Shown: positions 34,901 through 42,469 of the stretch, in pieces
How positions within the stretch are numbered: the first letter of the stretch is position 1
Layout of the letters: each line of letters opens with the position of its first letter
Source: OLB16 sp964481775
GTDB lineage: Bacteria > Hinthialibacterota > Hinthialibacteria > OLB16
Direction of reading: 5' to 3'
Assembly: GCA_964481775.1 (NCBI GenBank)
Contig: CAYZUX010000001.1
Span: 35,176-99,175, forward strand
DNA: 64,000 nt
The notes under the pieces: generated by a model
Databases searched by the model: none
What the model saw: only the letters and a program-made list of their open reading frames with translations
What the model was told of the DNA's origin: nothing
Program-made: the position numbers and the translations under genes

Positions 34901-35220
34901 CAGGTTGCCGGCAAAAACTCGGCGATGGCATGATCTTTGTCTCTGACACCAAATGAGACGACACACTGTGCACGGTTGACATACAGACACCACAGTGGAA
35001 TTCCTTGTCGACCGGCAATTCCCGGCAGGAAACTCGAGAAGGGCGGTCCTTGATCGTATTGAAAGATCTGAAAAGAGCCATCCGGAGTTAGCTGATAAAG
35101 GGGCTTCCGGGGCTTGCGCCTGGACTTATCAACCTTGCCAGCGGGTTCCTTATCTGGAGAACACTCCATGAGTTGGGAGGCTGGATCGCTGATCAGAGAC
35201 TCAAGGGACATGGCACACAT
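31936..35220 (-). CDS. large GH94-like (cellobiose-phosphorylase-type) protein
   Basis: About 1094 residues from the ATG at 35220; the frame is open to 35484, but the promoter at 35265-35237 rules out the earlier start. An N-terminal beta-sandwich (FQIFQYDQGPPFSSF ... LWCLYVNRAQCVVSFGVRD ... LQGFRTFCK) and an (alpha/alpha)6 region (GGYWIDHWTYVTDLLESF, WFENESVWPHMSYKYLLEIL, IYGRSILENSSFI, GFVARLSGATAEFIHIWLIL) resemble the GH94/COG3459 glycoside phosphorylase type. No signal peptide is present, so it should act in the cytoplasm on imported beta-glucan oligosaccharides, probably by phosphorolysis or hydrolysis. I could not assign the catalytic aspartate. First gene of the second minus-strand array. 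Confidence 0.6.
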   Translation of the reverse strand: MCAMSLESLISDPASQLMECSPDKEPAGKVDKSRRKPRKPLYQLTPDGSFQIFQYDQGPPFSSFLPGIAGRQGIPLWCLYVNRAQCVVSFGVRDKDHAIAEFLPATWAYQMVGLQGFRTFCKTGNTYYEPFQNNLSRESTRSRRLLTIESDRIKISEVPSSYPLQFEMQYLSVVDQPVAALIRVVKITNRSTGQVKVSVLDGLPLILPAGFTDFGIKKMRRIHEAYASVRLIGGSTAFYSSRVRVHDEAEVGEVEEGNFFAAWLMDGDKLHPIEPVVDPGIVFGIGNDLVIPRIFIEEDHLDRNGQVWENRMPCAFAGVETILEAGKSIRLIEMFGHAHHESMANHFLQQVRHQDDIQRFSQASKDLIHSVTLPAFTRSSRPEFDAYCRQNYLDNLLRGGIPEFLPSREGDRPVYLYGRRHGDLERDYNDFVVPDEPLSSGPGNFRDILQNRRHNVWFHPELKDTEIRLFLSLIQADGYNPLAIDGYRWIFPRNLCLEELLSDVSGSSLESLKRILEHPFSPGSLVAWAMRHEIPATRVWSWAFRILQHCDTTLAASGHEGGYWIDHWTYVTDLLESFAAIWPDELQSMLTETADIGWFWNGARVKDRSEKYQLRPQGPLQLHAVQDGPPIHQGLPPVTPFAKLCTLCAVKALSFDSQGIGIEMEAGRPGWNDSLNGLPALFGSSTCETAELARLARWLRKNLPQPPTTTFPLEVAEFLESAITLLREQDANWDSATHLREDFRHRVYQTTTGLTKSIEGNHLETLLQAVECKASKGLEAAKDPETGLVHTYYIGKPGNFSAVDVTDPSRIGQDITGVSITNFHHESLPLFLEGQVHLLRNMEDPGKALQIYRSVRNSPLFDHALCMYKLNDSLRSWPATIGRARTFTRGWFENESVWPHMSYKYLLEILRAGLIDQFFRDSETMLVPFMDPAIYGRSILENSSFIASSVCPDPKVRGQGFVARLSGATAEFIHIWLILTVGERPFYTQNGLLRLSLSPVLPGTWFHPDETTLQWNGKEVPIPGNTFTCVFLGKILLIYINPARSNTYGTNAVRPGLISIDDEEPVQISNLAVSEVERIRDRKCDTLKVWLETK

Positions 35221-35228
35221 GATGGTCA

Positions 35229-35265
35229 CGTTAACAACGATAGGTCCAAAAAAGTCTCTTGTCAA
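35229..35265 (-). promoter_or_regulatory. promoter of the GH94-like operon with operator over the -10 box
   Basis: Minus strand: TTGACA (35265-35260), a 17-base spacer, TATCGT (35242-35237). The inverted repeat CGTT-AAC-AACG (35229-35239) covers the end of the -10 box and the expected start site. The expected start of transcription is only about 10 bases from the ATG at 35220, so the mRNA is nearly leaderless. Confidence 0.55.
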
Positions 35266-35435
35266 GCGAGTATTGTGTAAAACGTATACAGGATAATCCC
35301 GGTTGGGTTTCGTAAGTCTAATAAAATCAATATAAAAAAGTAATTTTACTGGGTTTCTTCTGGCTTGGTACTTGTCCCTCTCGAAGCTTTGGAGAACTGT
35401 ATTTGCCAGATACCAGCCATCCGGAATCCCGTTTT

Positions 35436-35473
35436 TATATTGGCTTGACAAGCCAATATACGACAAGTATGTT
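35436..35473 (+). promoter_or_regulatory. promoter with 25-base palindrome over the -35 box (LacI gene and importer operon)
   Basis: Palindrome TATATTGGCTT-GAC-AAGCCAATATA (35436-35460) has perfect 11-base arms. Its centre contains the -35 box TTGACA (35445-35450). After a 17-base spacer comes TATGTT (35468-35473). The regulator start codon is at 35509. A repressor on this palindrome would block the -35 box, so autoregulation of the LacI/importer/GH16 operon is likely. Confidence 0.6.
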
Positions 35474-35508
35474 ATGGATAACATAAGTCAGTTCAGGCAC
35501 TTTTTTCT

Positions 35509-36636
35509 ATGCAACGAACCAAAAAGCAACCTGCGATCAATAAGAGGAAGCCGCTTTACAAATCCGGACGAGAAGCATCCCGGCAGCGAGGCACCGCCTC
35601 GAAAGCCTCCGAAGTAGCCAAACGTGCCCGGGTCTCCTTGATGACAGTTTCCCGGGTGTTCAGTAATCCCGGGGTAGTCTCTTCCGAAACAAGACAGAGG
35701 GTTCTTGCCGCGGCCACTGAGCTCGGCTATGAGTCCAACCATGCAGCCCGGGTTCTCCGGACTGGTCAATCCAATGCGGTTGGTTTGCTGATGGCTTCCC
35801 ATATGTCCTTGCGAGGGGGATTCCATTCTGAATTCCTTGCGGCCTTTGAATCGCAGGCTTCCAAGGGAGGTCTGGAAGTCATTATCTCTGCCTCCAATTC
35901 CGATGAACCTCTCTGGAAACGTGCCCAACGCCTGGTGGCATCACGGACTTGTGGTGGCCTGGTTGTCCGGTATGACCTCCTCTCCGAAAAAGAAGTCGGT
36001 GAGCTTTCCAAGGTAGATGCACCGTTGGTTCTGGCCAACTATCACAGGGATCTCCCTCTTGTAAAAATGGGCCTACATTCGGTTGGTTTTGATAACAAGG
36101 AGGGAACCCGCAGCGCGGTTCGTCATCTTGTCGCCTTGGGCCATAAACGGATTGCTTATCTGGGTGGTACGCCGGGATGGATGGATTCCGTGGATCGTGA
36201 GGAAGGTTTCCGTGCGGGAATGCACGAGGCGGAACTGGAGGTGGAAGAAAGCTGGATTGAACCCTGTAATTTCTCCGAAGGTTTTGATGCCGCTTTTGAG
36301 AGGACAGCACAAATTCTGAGCCGGAAAGTGGAAGGTCCCACCGCGCTTGTTTGTGCTTCCGATGAAATCGCCGCGGGCGCAATGGCTTGTCTTCGTCGTT
36401 GGGGAAAAAAGGTTCCCAAGGACTTCTCTGTGACTGGGTTCGATGACAACCGCTGGTGTGCTTACCTTTCCACCCCACTCACCACGATTCGCCATAGTGG
36501 TTGGGCCTTGGGTGAGGCAGTAGGGACACTCCTCATCGATCTGATGAAAAGCGACAGTTTCATCCCGGTCCGGGAGGTAGTCCTGGAGCTACAACTGATT
36601 GTCCGTGAATCGACCGGACCTGCTCCAGGCAACTGA
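35509..36636 (+). CDS. LacI/GalR-family transcriptional regulator
   Basis: 375 residues. A basic extension of about 30 residues precedes the helix-turn-helix (ASEVAKRARVSLMTVSRVFS, then NPGVVSSETRQRVLAAATEL). The effector-binding domain follows: SNAVGLLMASHMSLRGGF, CGGLVVRYDLL, HLVALGHKRIAYLGG and FSVTGFDDNRWCAYLSTPLTT. It is the first gene of an operon with a sugar-binding protein, two permeases and a GH16 enzyme, and it diverges from the GH94-like array, so it is placed to control both directions. No clear ribosome site precedes the ATG. Confidence 0.9.
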   Translation: MQRTKKQPAINKRKPLYKSGREASRQRGTASKASEVAKRARVSLMTVSRVFSNPGVVSSETRQRVLAAATELGYESNHAARVLRTGQSNAVGLLMASHMSLRGGFHSEFLAAFESQASKGGLEVIISASNSDEPLWKRAQRLVASRTCGGLVVRYDLLSEKEVGELSKVDAPLVLANYHRDLPLVKMGLHSVGFDNKEGTRSAVRHLVALGHKRIAYLGGTPGWMDSVDREEGFRAGMHEAELEVEESWIEPCNFSEGFDAAFERTAQILSRKVEGPTALVCASDEIAAGAMACLRRWGKKVPKDFSVTGFDDNRWCAYLSTPLTTIRHSGWALGEAVGTLLIDLMKSDSFIPVREVVLELQLIVRESTGPAPGN

Positions 36637-36643
36637 TTCAATC

Positions 36644-38014
36644 ATGTTCCACGCCACATCGGATACAATGCATCACCCATGGCGGTCTATCGGCCTGATC
36701 GTTTTCATGTCCGGTGTGTGGATTTCCTGCCAATACCCTATGGAAAATGAATCCAGTGGCCGGGTAATCTTGAAGTACTGGGAGAAATGGACAGGATCTG
36801 AAGGCCAGGCTATGCGGGAAATTGTGGATGCCTTCAATGCCTCCCAGGACCGGTACTTTGTCAACTACATGGAGGTGGGAGGCAGTCAGATTGACCGCAA
36901 ACTGGTGGTGGCAATCGCTGGGGGAAACCCACCAGACATTGCAGGTTTCTGGAACGACCGTGTGGCTGACTATGTTCAGAATGGAGCACTGACTCCGATT
37001 GACAATCGGATGGCTAAGGCCGGCCTCCGGGTGGAGGATTACCTCCCGGCGGTGATGAACTGCTGCCGTTATGAAGGACATACTTGGGGGCTCCCTTTGA
37101 CTCCAGCCACCCTTGCCCTTTTCTATAACAGGAAACTTTTCCGGGAAGCTGGCTTGGATCCGGATCGTCCACCTGAAACGATTGGGGAGTTGGATGCCTA
37201 CGCTGAAAAACTGACTCAACGTGACCCCCAAGGAAAAATCCTCACTCTCGGTTTTTCTCCCGATATTCCTGGTTGGTGGAATCACCTCTGGGGATTCTGG
37301 TTTGAAGGGAACCTTTGGGATGCGGATTCAGGTATCACTGTCTCGACCCACTCTCAGCTTGCTGCTTTGCAGTGGGCCCAGGCATACTTCAAGAAATACG
37401 GGGTACGTGAACTCGACCGTTTCAAAGCAGCGGCGGAAAATTTTGATTCCCCCCAGTGGCCTTTTTTCAGCGAACACCTCGCCATGGTCATTCAGGGCGT
37501 CTGGACCTCCAACTTTATTGGACGTCATGCACCCCATCTGGACTGGGGCGTGGCCCCTTTTCCCTCCGCTTCGACCGGAACCGGTACGGTTACTTTTCTT
37601 CAGTGTGACTTGCTGGTAATTCCCAAAGGCTGCCTGCATCCTGATGGGGCCTGGGAATTTGTCAGGTTTACTCAAAAACCTGAGAATCTGGAGAAACTGA
37701 ATACTCTGCACCATAAATTCTCACCCCTGGCAGATGTTTCCGCGAAATTCTACCGTGAGCATCCGAATCCTCATATCCGGCTTTTCCGGGAGTTGGCCAC
37801 CACGGGCCAGATTCATGTGGCGCCACCGATACCCAGATTCAGCGAGTTACAGAGGTGGATGATCCACTCCTTCAACCAGGTCTGCAAATCTGGAAGTGAC
37901 CCGGTCGAAGTGCTCCAGGAGGCCCAGGCCGAGGTTCAGAAAGGCTACAACCGGGCTCTCCAACAGTGGAATCGTGTGGCGGAGAATCGACGGAAACAAT
38001 GGATGGAACCATGA
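36644..38014 (+). CDS. extracellular sugar-binding lipoprotein (family 1)
   Basis: About 456 residues. The frame is open from 36599; ATG at 36644 or 36668 starts just after the regulator stop codon. The N-terminus HHPWRSIGLIVFMSGVWISC looks like a lipoprotein signal, although W at the -3 position of the lipobox is atypical. Binding-protein features: VILKYWEKWTGSEGQAMREIV, GNPPDIAGFWNDRVADYVQ, LALFYNRKLFREAGLDPDRP, AMVIQGVWTSNF and DLLVIPKGCLHPDGAWEFV. It is co-transcribed with two permeases and a laminarinase-like GH16, suggesting a beta-glucan oligosaccharide ligand. The stop codon overlaps the next start (ATGA). Confidence 0.9.
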   Translation: MFHATSDTMHHPWRSIGLIVFMSGVWISCQYPMENESSGRVILKYWEKWTGSEGQAMREIVDAFNASQDRYFVNYMEVGGSQIDRKLVVAIAGGNPPDIAGFWNDRVADYVQNGALTPIDNRMAKAGLRVEDYLPAVMNCCRYEGHTWGLPLTPATLALFYNRKLFREAGLDPDRPPETIGELDAYAEKLTQRDPQGKILTLGFSPDIPGWWNHLWGFWFEGNLWDADSGITVSTHSQLAALQWAQAYFKKYGVRELDRFKAAAENFDSPQWPFFSEHLAMVIQGVWTSNFIGRHAPHLDWGVAPFPSASTGTGTVTFLQCDLLVIPKGCLHPDGAWEFVRFTQKPENLEKLNTLHHKFSPLADVSAKFYREHPNPHIRLFRELATTGQIHVAPPIPRFSELQRWMIHSFNQVCKSGSDPVEVLQEAQAEVQKGYNRALQQWNRVAENRRKQWMEP

Positions 38015-38898
38015 GGTTGCGATATTCAAGGAATCTTCGGAATGGCCTTCTCTTCGTTTCACCCTGGCTGGTGGGATTGACTGTTTTCAACCTGTGGCCC
38101 CTGGCTCGTTCGCTTTATTTCAGCTTTTGTGATTATTCAGTCTTAAATCCCCCCATCTTTATTGGGTTGGGAAATTACAGCGATCTCTGGGATGATCCGC
38201 TTCTGATGGTATCACTCAAAAACACAATCCTTTATGCAGCAGTGGCGGTGCCCATCGGTATGCTGGTTTCCATGGCCCTGGCGTTGCTGCTCAATGGGCC
38301 GATTATGGGACGTTCTTTCTTCAGGGCTGTGGTGTTTCTCCCTTCGCTGATTCCTCTTGTGGCAATGGCGGTTCTCTGGCGGGGAATGTTCAATGGGGAA
38401 TATGGCATCATTAACTTCTTCCTCTCCAGGGTGGGCATTGATGGTCCGAACTGGCTGGGCGATAGCAAGTGGATGAAACCGGCCTTACTGCTGATGGGAT
38501 TGTGGGGAACAGGAAACTCGGTGGTGCTGTACCTGGCCGGGCTCCAGGAAGTGCCACGGAACCTTTATGAGGCCGCGCAGATTGATGGATCGAACTGGCT
38601 CCAAACCACCCTTCATGTCACCCTTCCTTCCATCTCTCCCGTCATCTATTTCAACCTCATGATCAGTATCATCTTCGTCCTCCAGTTTTTTGTCACACCC
38701 TATGTCGTTTTTGATCCCGATGGAGGGACTGGTCGGTCCGCCCTTTTTTACAGCATGCATCTCATCAATGAAGGCTTCGTCTCTCTCCGTATGGGATATG
38801 CCTGTGCTATGGCCTGGGTCCTGTTTGTCATGATCGCGGCGCTGACGGCACTCATGCATGGCCTGACTCGTTCCAGAATCTATTATGGAGGTTTGTGA
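38011..38898 (+). CDS. carbohydrate ABC transporter permease (MalF type)
   Basis: 295 residues from the ATG at 38011, which overlaps the binding-protein stop as ATGA; GGATGGAA lies upstream. Upstream in-frame starts (37966, 37999) fall inside the preceding gene. Six helices are expected, starting LLFVSPWLVGLTVFNLWPLA; the EAA loop reads YEAAQIDGSNWLQTTLHVTLP. CUT1 importer subunit of the plus-strand glucan operon. Confidence 0.9.
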   Translation: MRLRYSRNLRNGLLFVSPWLVGLTVFNLWPLARSLYFSFCDYSVLNPPIFIGLGNYSDLWDDPLLMVSLKNTILYAAVAVPIGMLVSMALALLLNGPIMGRSFFRAVVFLPSLIPLVAMAVLWRGMFNGEYGIINFFLSRVGIDGPNWLGDSKWMKPALLLMGLWGTGNSVVLYLAGLQEVPRNLYEAAQIDGSNWLQTTLHVTLPSISPVIYFNLMISIIFVLQFFVTPYVVFDPDGGTGRSALFYSMHLINEGFVSLRMGYACAMAWVLFVMIAALTALMHGLTRSRIYYGGL

Positions 38899-38900
38899 GA

Positions 38901-39797
38901 ATGAACAGTTTCTCACCTGAAAAAGAGCCTCCAGTAGGCAGTCTCCACCGTAAATGGTTCCTCAATCATCCGTATTTGATAAAGAGCATCCTGATCCATT
39001 CTGCTCTGATTGTCATAGCTGTTCTCTTCCTCTTCCCACTGGTGTGGATGGTGACCACCTCTTTGAAGCATTTTCACCAGGCTGTTCAGATACCTCCGGC
39101 GTGGATTCCCTCACCAGTTGTCTGGTCAAATTATGTGGATGCCACGACAGGCAACAACCGCTTCTGGACATACTTTGGAAACACACTCTTTCTCTGCGTG
39201 CTCAACATTGTCGGTACAGTGGGCTCCTGTTCACTTGTGGCTTATGGATTCTCCAGGATTGAGTGGCCGGGAAGAGATCTGCTATTCATGATCACTTTGG
39301 CGACCATGATGATTCCACAACCGGTACTTCTGGTCCCGCTTTACCAGCTGTTCCGTGACCTTGGTTGGATCGGGAGTCTAAAACCATTATGGGCTCCAGC
39401 CTTTTTTGCTTCAGCCTATAACATTTTTCTTATCCGCCAGTTTTTCCTGACCCTGCCCAAGGAACTCAGCGAAGCGGCCTGGGTGGATGGATGCAGTGAA
39501 TGGAGAATTTTCTGGCAAATCATCTTGCCCCTTTCCAAGCCGGTTCTGATGGTGGTAGGCCTTTTCAGCTTCATGTTCATCTGGAATGATTTCATGGGAC
39601 CACTCATTTATCTGACAGACCCAGATCACTTCACACTTGCTTTGGGTTTACAGGCTTACCAGAGCCAGCTTGGGGGAACTGAAGTCCATCTCCTCATGGC
39701 AGCAGCAGTTCTCATGGTACTTCCTGTTGTGATCCTCTTCTTTTTCACACAGAAGACCTTTATAGAAGGGATCTCCCTGACTGGTTTGAAGGGTTGA
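38901..39797 (+). CDS. carbohydrate ABC transporter permease (MalG type)
   Basis: 298 residues. The ATG at 38901 has GGAGG nine bases upstream, better than the overlapping GTG at 38895. Helix 1 is SALIVIAVLFLFPLVWMVTT, the EAA loop is SEAAWVDGCSEWRIFWQIILP and the C-terminus is GISLTGLKG, a standard MalG-type tail. It is the partner of the permease at 38011. The GH16 gene begins four bases after its stop. Confidence 0.9.
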   Translation: MNSFSPEKEPPVGSLHRKWFLNHPYLIKSILIHSALIVIAVLFLFPLVWMVTTSLKHFHQAVQIPPAWIPSPVVWSNYVDATTGNNRFWTYFGNTLFLCVLNIVGTVGSCSLVAYGFSRIEWPGRDLLFMITLATMMIPQPVLLVPLYQLFRDLGWIGSLKPLWAPAFFASAYNIFLIRQFFLTLPKELSEAAWVDGCSEWRIFWQIILPLSKPVLMVVGLFSFMFIWNDFMGPLIYLTDPDHFTLALGLQAYQSQLGGTEVHLLMAAAVLMVLPVVILFFFTQKTFIEGISLTGLKG

Positions 39798-39801
39798 TAC
39801 G

Positions 39802-41391
39802 ATGTTCAATTGTTTTTATTGGGGCATTCTCGAAACCATTTTCCTGGTATTATGCACGTGGCTTTCATGCTTTCCTTTGCTGGCATCGACAGAGGCTGAA
39901 TCCTTGGATAGATTGCCATACCGACTAGTCTGGGAGGATGCTTTTGAAGGTGAGGAAATTGATCCGGCAGACTGGGAGCATGAGGAATTTCCCGGGGTCG
40001 CGAGTGGAAATAACGAACTTCAGTATTATACCAAAAGGAAGGAAAATTGTTTTATCCGGAATGGCTGTCTGGTCATTCAGGCCATCAGGGAGAGGTACCT
40101 GGAGCATGACTACACTTCGGCAAGGATAAAGACAGCCAACAAACATGATTTCAGGTTCGGGAAGATCGAGGCCCGTATCAAGCTTCCGTCATCAAGAGGT
40201 GTATGGCCTGCATTCTGGATGCTTCCGTCTGAATCAATCTATGGTCCCTGGCCACTCAGTGGTGAAATTGATATCGTTGAATCTGTGAATGATGCTCAAC
40301 AGGTTCATGGGACCATCCATTATGGAACTCCTGCTCATGTGTACCGTGGGGCGGCATTCCCGGCAAAGAAGGGAGATCCCCATGTTGATTTTTCAAATGA
40401 TTTCCATGTTTATACCGTCCTATGGGAGCCTGACTCTATCCGCTGGTTAATCGATGGGCAGGAATACGGGTGTCAGACTGAATGGTCATCCGCGGTTGAA
40501 CCTTTTCCTGCACCCTTTGATCAGAAGTTCCATTTGATACTCAATTTGGCGGTCGGAGGTTACTGGCCGGGGCCTCCCGACACAACCAGCGTATTCCCGC
40601 AGGAACTGGTGGTGGATTGGGTTCGTGTTTACCAGGTGGAGCACAGTGATCCAGAGATCCGAATTATCACCCCTGAACCGGATGCCCATATTCAGGCAGG
40701 AACTGTGGTGTCCATTTCAGCGGAGGCCTCAGATCCGGATGGAAAAGTCGAGCGAGTCCTTTTTTATATGGGAAAAGATTTGGTGGCTGAGTGCCTGGAA
40801 CCCCCGTATCAAGTTAACCTGAAGAATCTTAAAGATGGTTGCTACCAGCTCACAAGTGTGGCTCTGGATGGACTCGGGGGTGTTGCCAAAGATTCAGTGC
40901 GGTTCACTTTAGGAGCAGGTTGCCCCCCTCGCCCTTTCCACGGCAACCCCCTGGAAGTTCCCGGACGTATTGAAGCGGAATGGTTTGATGAAGGAATTGA
41001 CGGGCAGGCTTATCACGACACGGATAATTACAACCGGGGTGGCGCATTCCGTCCCCAATCGGGTGTTGATATCGAACGGTGTAACGATGGAGATCATGGC
41101 TTGGCCTGGCTGGAAGCAGGAGAATGGACCGATTATTCCATCACTGTCAGGGAAGCTGGTCTCTATCGGATTACCGCGAAGATTGCTGCTCCCGAATCAG
41201 GAGGAAAGTTTCACATCGAATTCGGAAAGAATCAGAAGGACATTTCAGCTCAGGTTCCCGGGACAGGTGGCTGGCAGATCTATAAGGAATTTCCAGTCGG
41301 GGAAATTCATCTCGTTCCGGGCGAACAGAAAATGAGATTGGCAGTCGATCATCCGGGCTTCAACCTGTCTTGCATCGAGATCATCAAGTAA
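39802..41391 (+). CDS. secreted GH16 laminarinase-like enzyme with Ig-like and CBM6 domains
   Basis: 529 residues with a signal peptide ending near PLLAS. The GH16 domain (about 38-290) is complete: RLVWEDAFEGEEIDPADWE, GVWPAFWMLP, GEIDIVESVN with E155 (nucleophile), D157 and E160 (acid/base), and FHLILNLAVGGYWPG. This is the beta-1,3-glucanase subgroup pattern. An Ig-like domain follows (about 292-375: IRIITPEPDAHIQAGTVVSI ... DPDGKVERVLFYMG), then a CBM6 domain (about 388-529: IEAEWFDEG ... YHDTDNYNRGG ... VDIERCNDG ... GEWTDYSITV). It should cut laminarin-like beta-glucans outside the cell for uptake by the importer encoded just upstream. Confidence 0.9.
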   Translation: MFNCFYWGILETIFLVLCTWLSCFPLLASTEAESLDRLPYRLVWEDAFEGEEIDPADWEHEEFPGVASGNNELQYYTKRKENCFIRNGCLVIQAIRERYLEHDYTSARIKTANKHDFRFGKIEARIKLPSSRGVWPAFWMLPSESIYGPWPLSGEIDIVESVNDAQQVHGTIHYGTPAHVYRGAAFPAKKGDPHVDFSNDFHVYTVLWEPDSIRWLIDGQEYGCQTEWSSAVEPFPAPFDQKFHLILNLAVGGYWPGPPDTTSVFPQELVVDWVRVYQVEHSDPEIRIITPEPDAHIQAGTVVSISAEASDPDGKVERVLFYMGKDLVAECLEPPYQVNLKNLKDGCYQLTSVALDGLGGVAKDSVRFTLGAGCPPRPFHGNPLEVPGRIEAEWFDEGIDGQAYHDTDNYNRGGAFRPQSGVDIERCNDGDHGLAWLEAGEWTDYSITVREAGLYRITAKIAAPESGGKFHIEFGKNQKDISAQVPGTGGWQIYKEFPVGEIHLVPGEQKMRLAVDHPGFNLSCIEIIK

Positions 41392-41458
41392 CACCCAAGC
41401 CAGTCAATTGAGGTACGTTCGGATAGACTTCGACCCATCAGTGAGTAACACATCATCA

Positions 41459-42232
41459 TCAAGGATCAAATTTGGGTATCTCTGTGTAGTTGGTTTTTCC
41501 ACCTGTCAGATCTTTCCCCCGAACAAGAAAAACCTTGTGTGAATCTCTCTCACTGAGGGGAGTAAAGATCACCGAGGAAGGCATGTATCGCATGGTGTAA
41601 CCACAACGCCGCTGAGTCGATCGATTTGGTAAGGAACCATGAATTAACCAGGCATCATGGAAGGAACACTCACCCTCCTCAAGTTCAATATCGACAACCT
41701 TTGATTCATCAATCTCATGATCCTCCAGTGTGCTTTTGAACACATTGGTACCCGGTGGCAGGTCACGGTAACGGCGTTCGCGACGTTCCAGGTGCGTGCG
41801 CGGGATCACCCTCATGCAACCATTTTCGCGTGTTGAACGATCCACGGCGAGCCAGACAGTCACTACCTCAATGGGGGTGATTCTTCCTTTCCAATAATCA
41901 GCATCTGTATGCCAGGAGACTGGCAAACCATCCCCACCCGGTTTGGAGATAAAATGGGAAGACCATAAGGTGATATTGGGCCCGATCAGTGTTTCTACAG
42001 CATTCAGAACACTTGGGTGAGTCAGAAATTTCATCAGGTAAGGGTGTTCGAAGTGAGGGACATCGAGATGTTCAGGTCGTTTTCCTTTGGGAAGCGTATC
42101 AATCAGGAATTCGATATATCGGCGCAGGTCGCCGAGTACATCCGGACTGAACAGCTGACCGAAACGGAGAAAGCCTTCTCTACGGTAGACTTCAACCTGA
42201 TCCGGTGTGGGTATCGGGGAACTTGGTGCCAT
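41459..42232 (-). CDS. phytanoyl-CoA dioxygenase (PhyH) family protein
   Basis: 257 residues from the ATG at 42232, which follows AAGGAGAG at somewhat long spacing. PhyH features: VEVYRREGFLRFGQLFSPD, then the iron-binding H-x-D as SWHTDADYW, the distal histidine in DAWLIHGSLPNRS and the arginine block RRCGYTMRYMP that contacts 2-oxoglutarate. All three iron ligands and the co-substrate arginine are present, so an active Fe(II)/2-oxoglutarate-dependent oxygenase is likely. The substrate is unknown. It is convergent with the GH16 operon and may belong to the next functional region. Confidence 0.85.
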   Translation of the reverse strand: MAPSSPIPTPDQVEVYRREGFLRFGQLFSPDVLGDLRRYIEFLIDTLPKGKRPEHLDVPHFEHPYLMKFLTHPSVLNAVETLIGPNITLWSSHFISKPGGDGLPVSWHTDADYWKGRITPIEVVTVWLAVDRSTRENGCMRVIPRTHLERRERRYRDLPPGTNVFKSTLEDHEIDESKVVDIELEEGECSFHDAWLIHGSLPNRSTQRRCGYTMRYMPSSVIFTPLSERDSHKVFLVRGKDLTGGKTNYTEIPKFDP

Positions 42233-42469
42233 GTTGCTTACAGACTCTCCTTGCTTTATGACTTGAAGAATAACAACCACTTAAAAAATCCGTGAGGGAA
42301 GTCTCAACGGAATCCCTCAGTCGAGATCGATTGGGATTGTAACTCTCCAGTAATGCAGCATCAATGGAGTCTGAAACATCCCCTTGGCAATGGTCGCAAA
42401 GCATTACCAGTCTTCGAAAATAAGAACCGAATCCTTACACCATGTTCATCAACAGTGAACACGGTGCGG

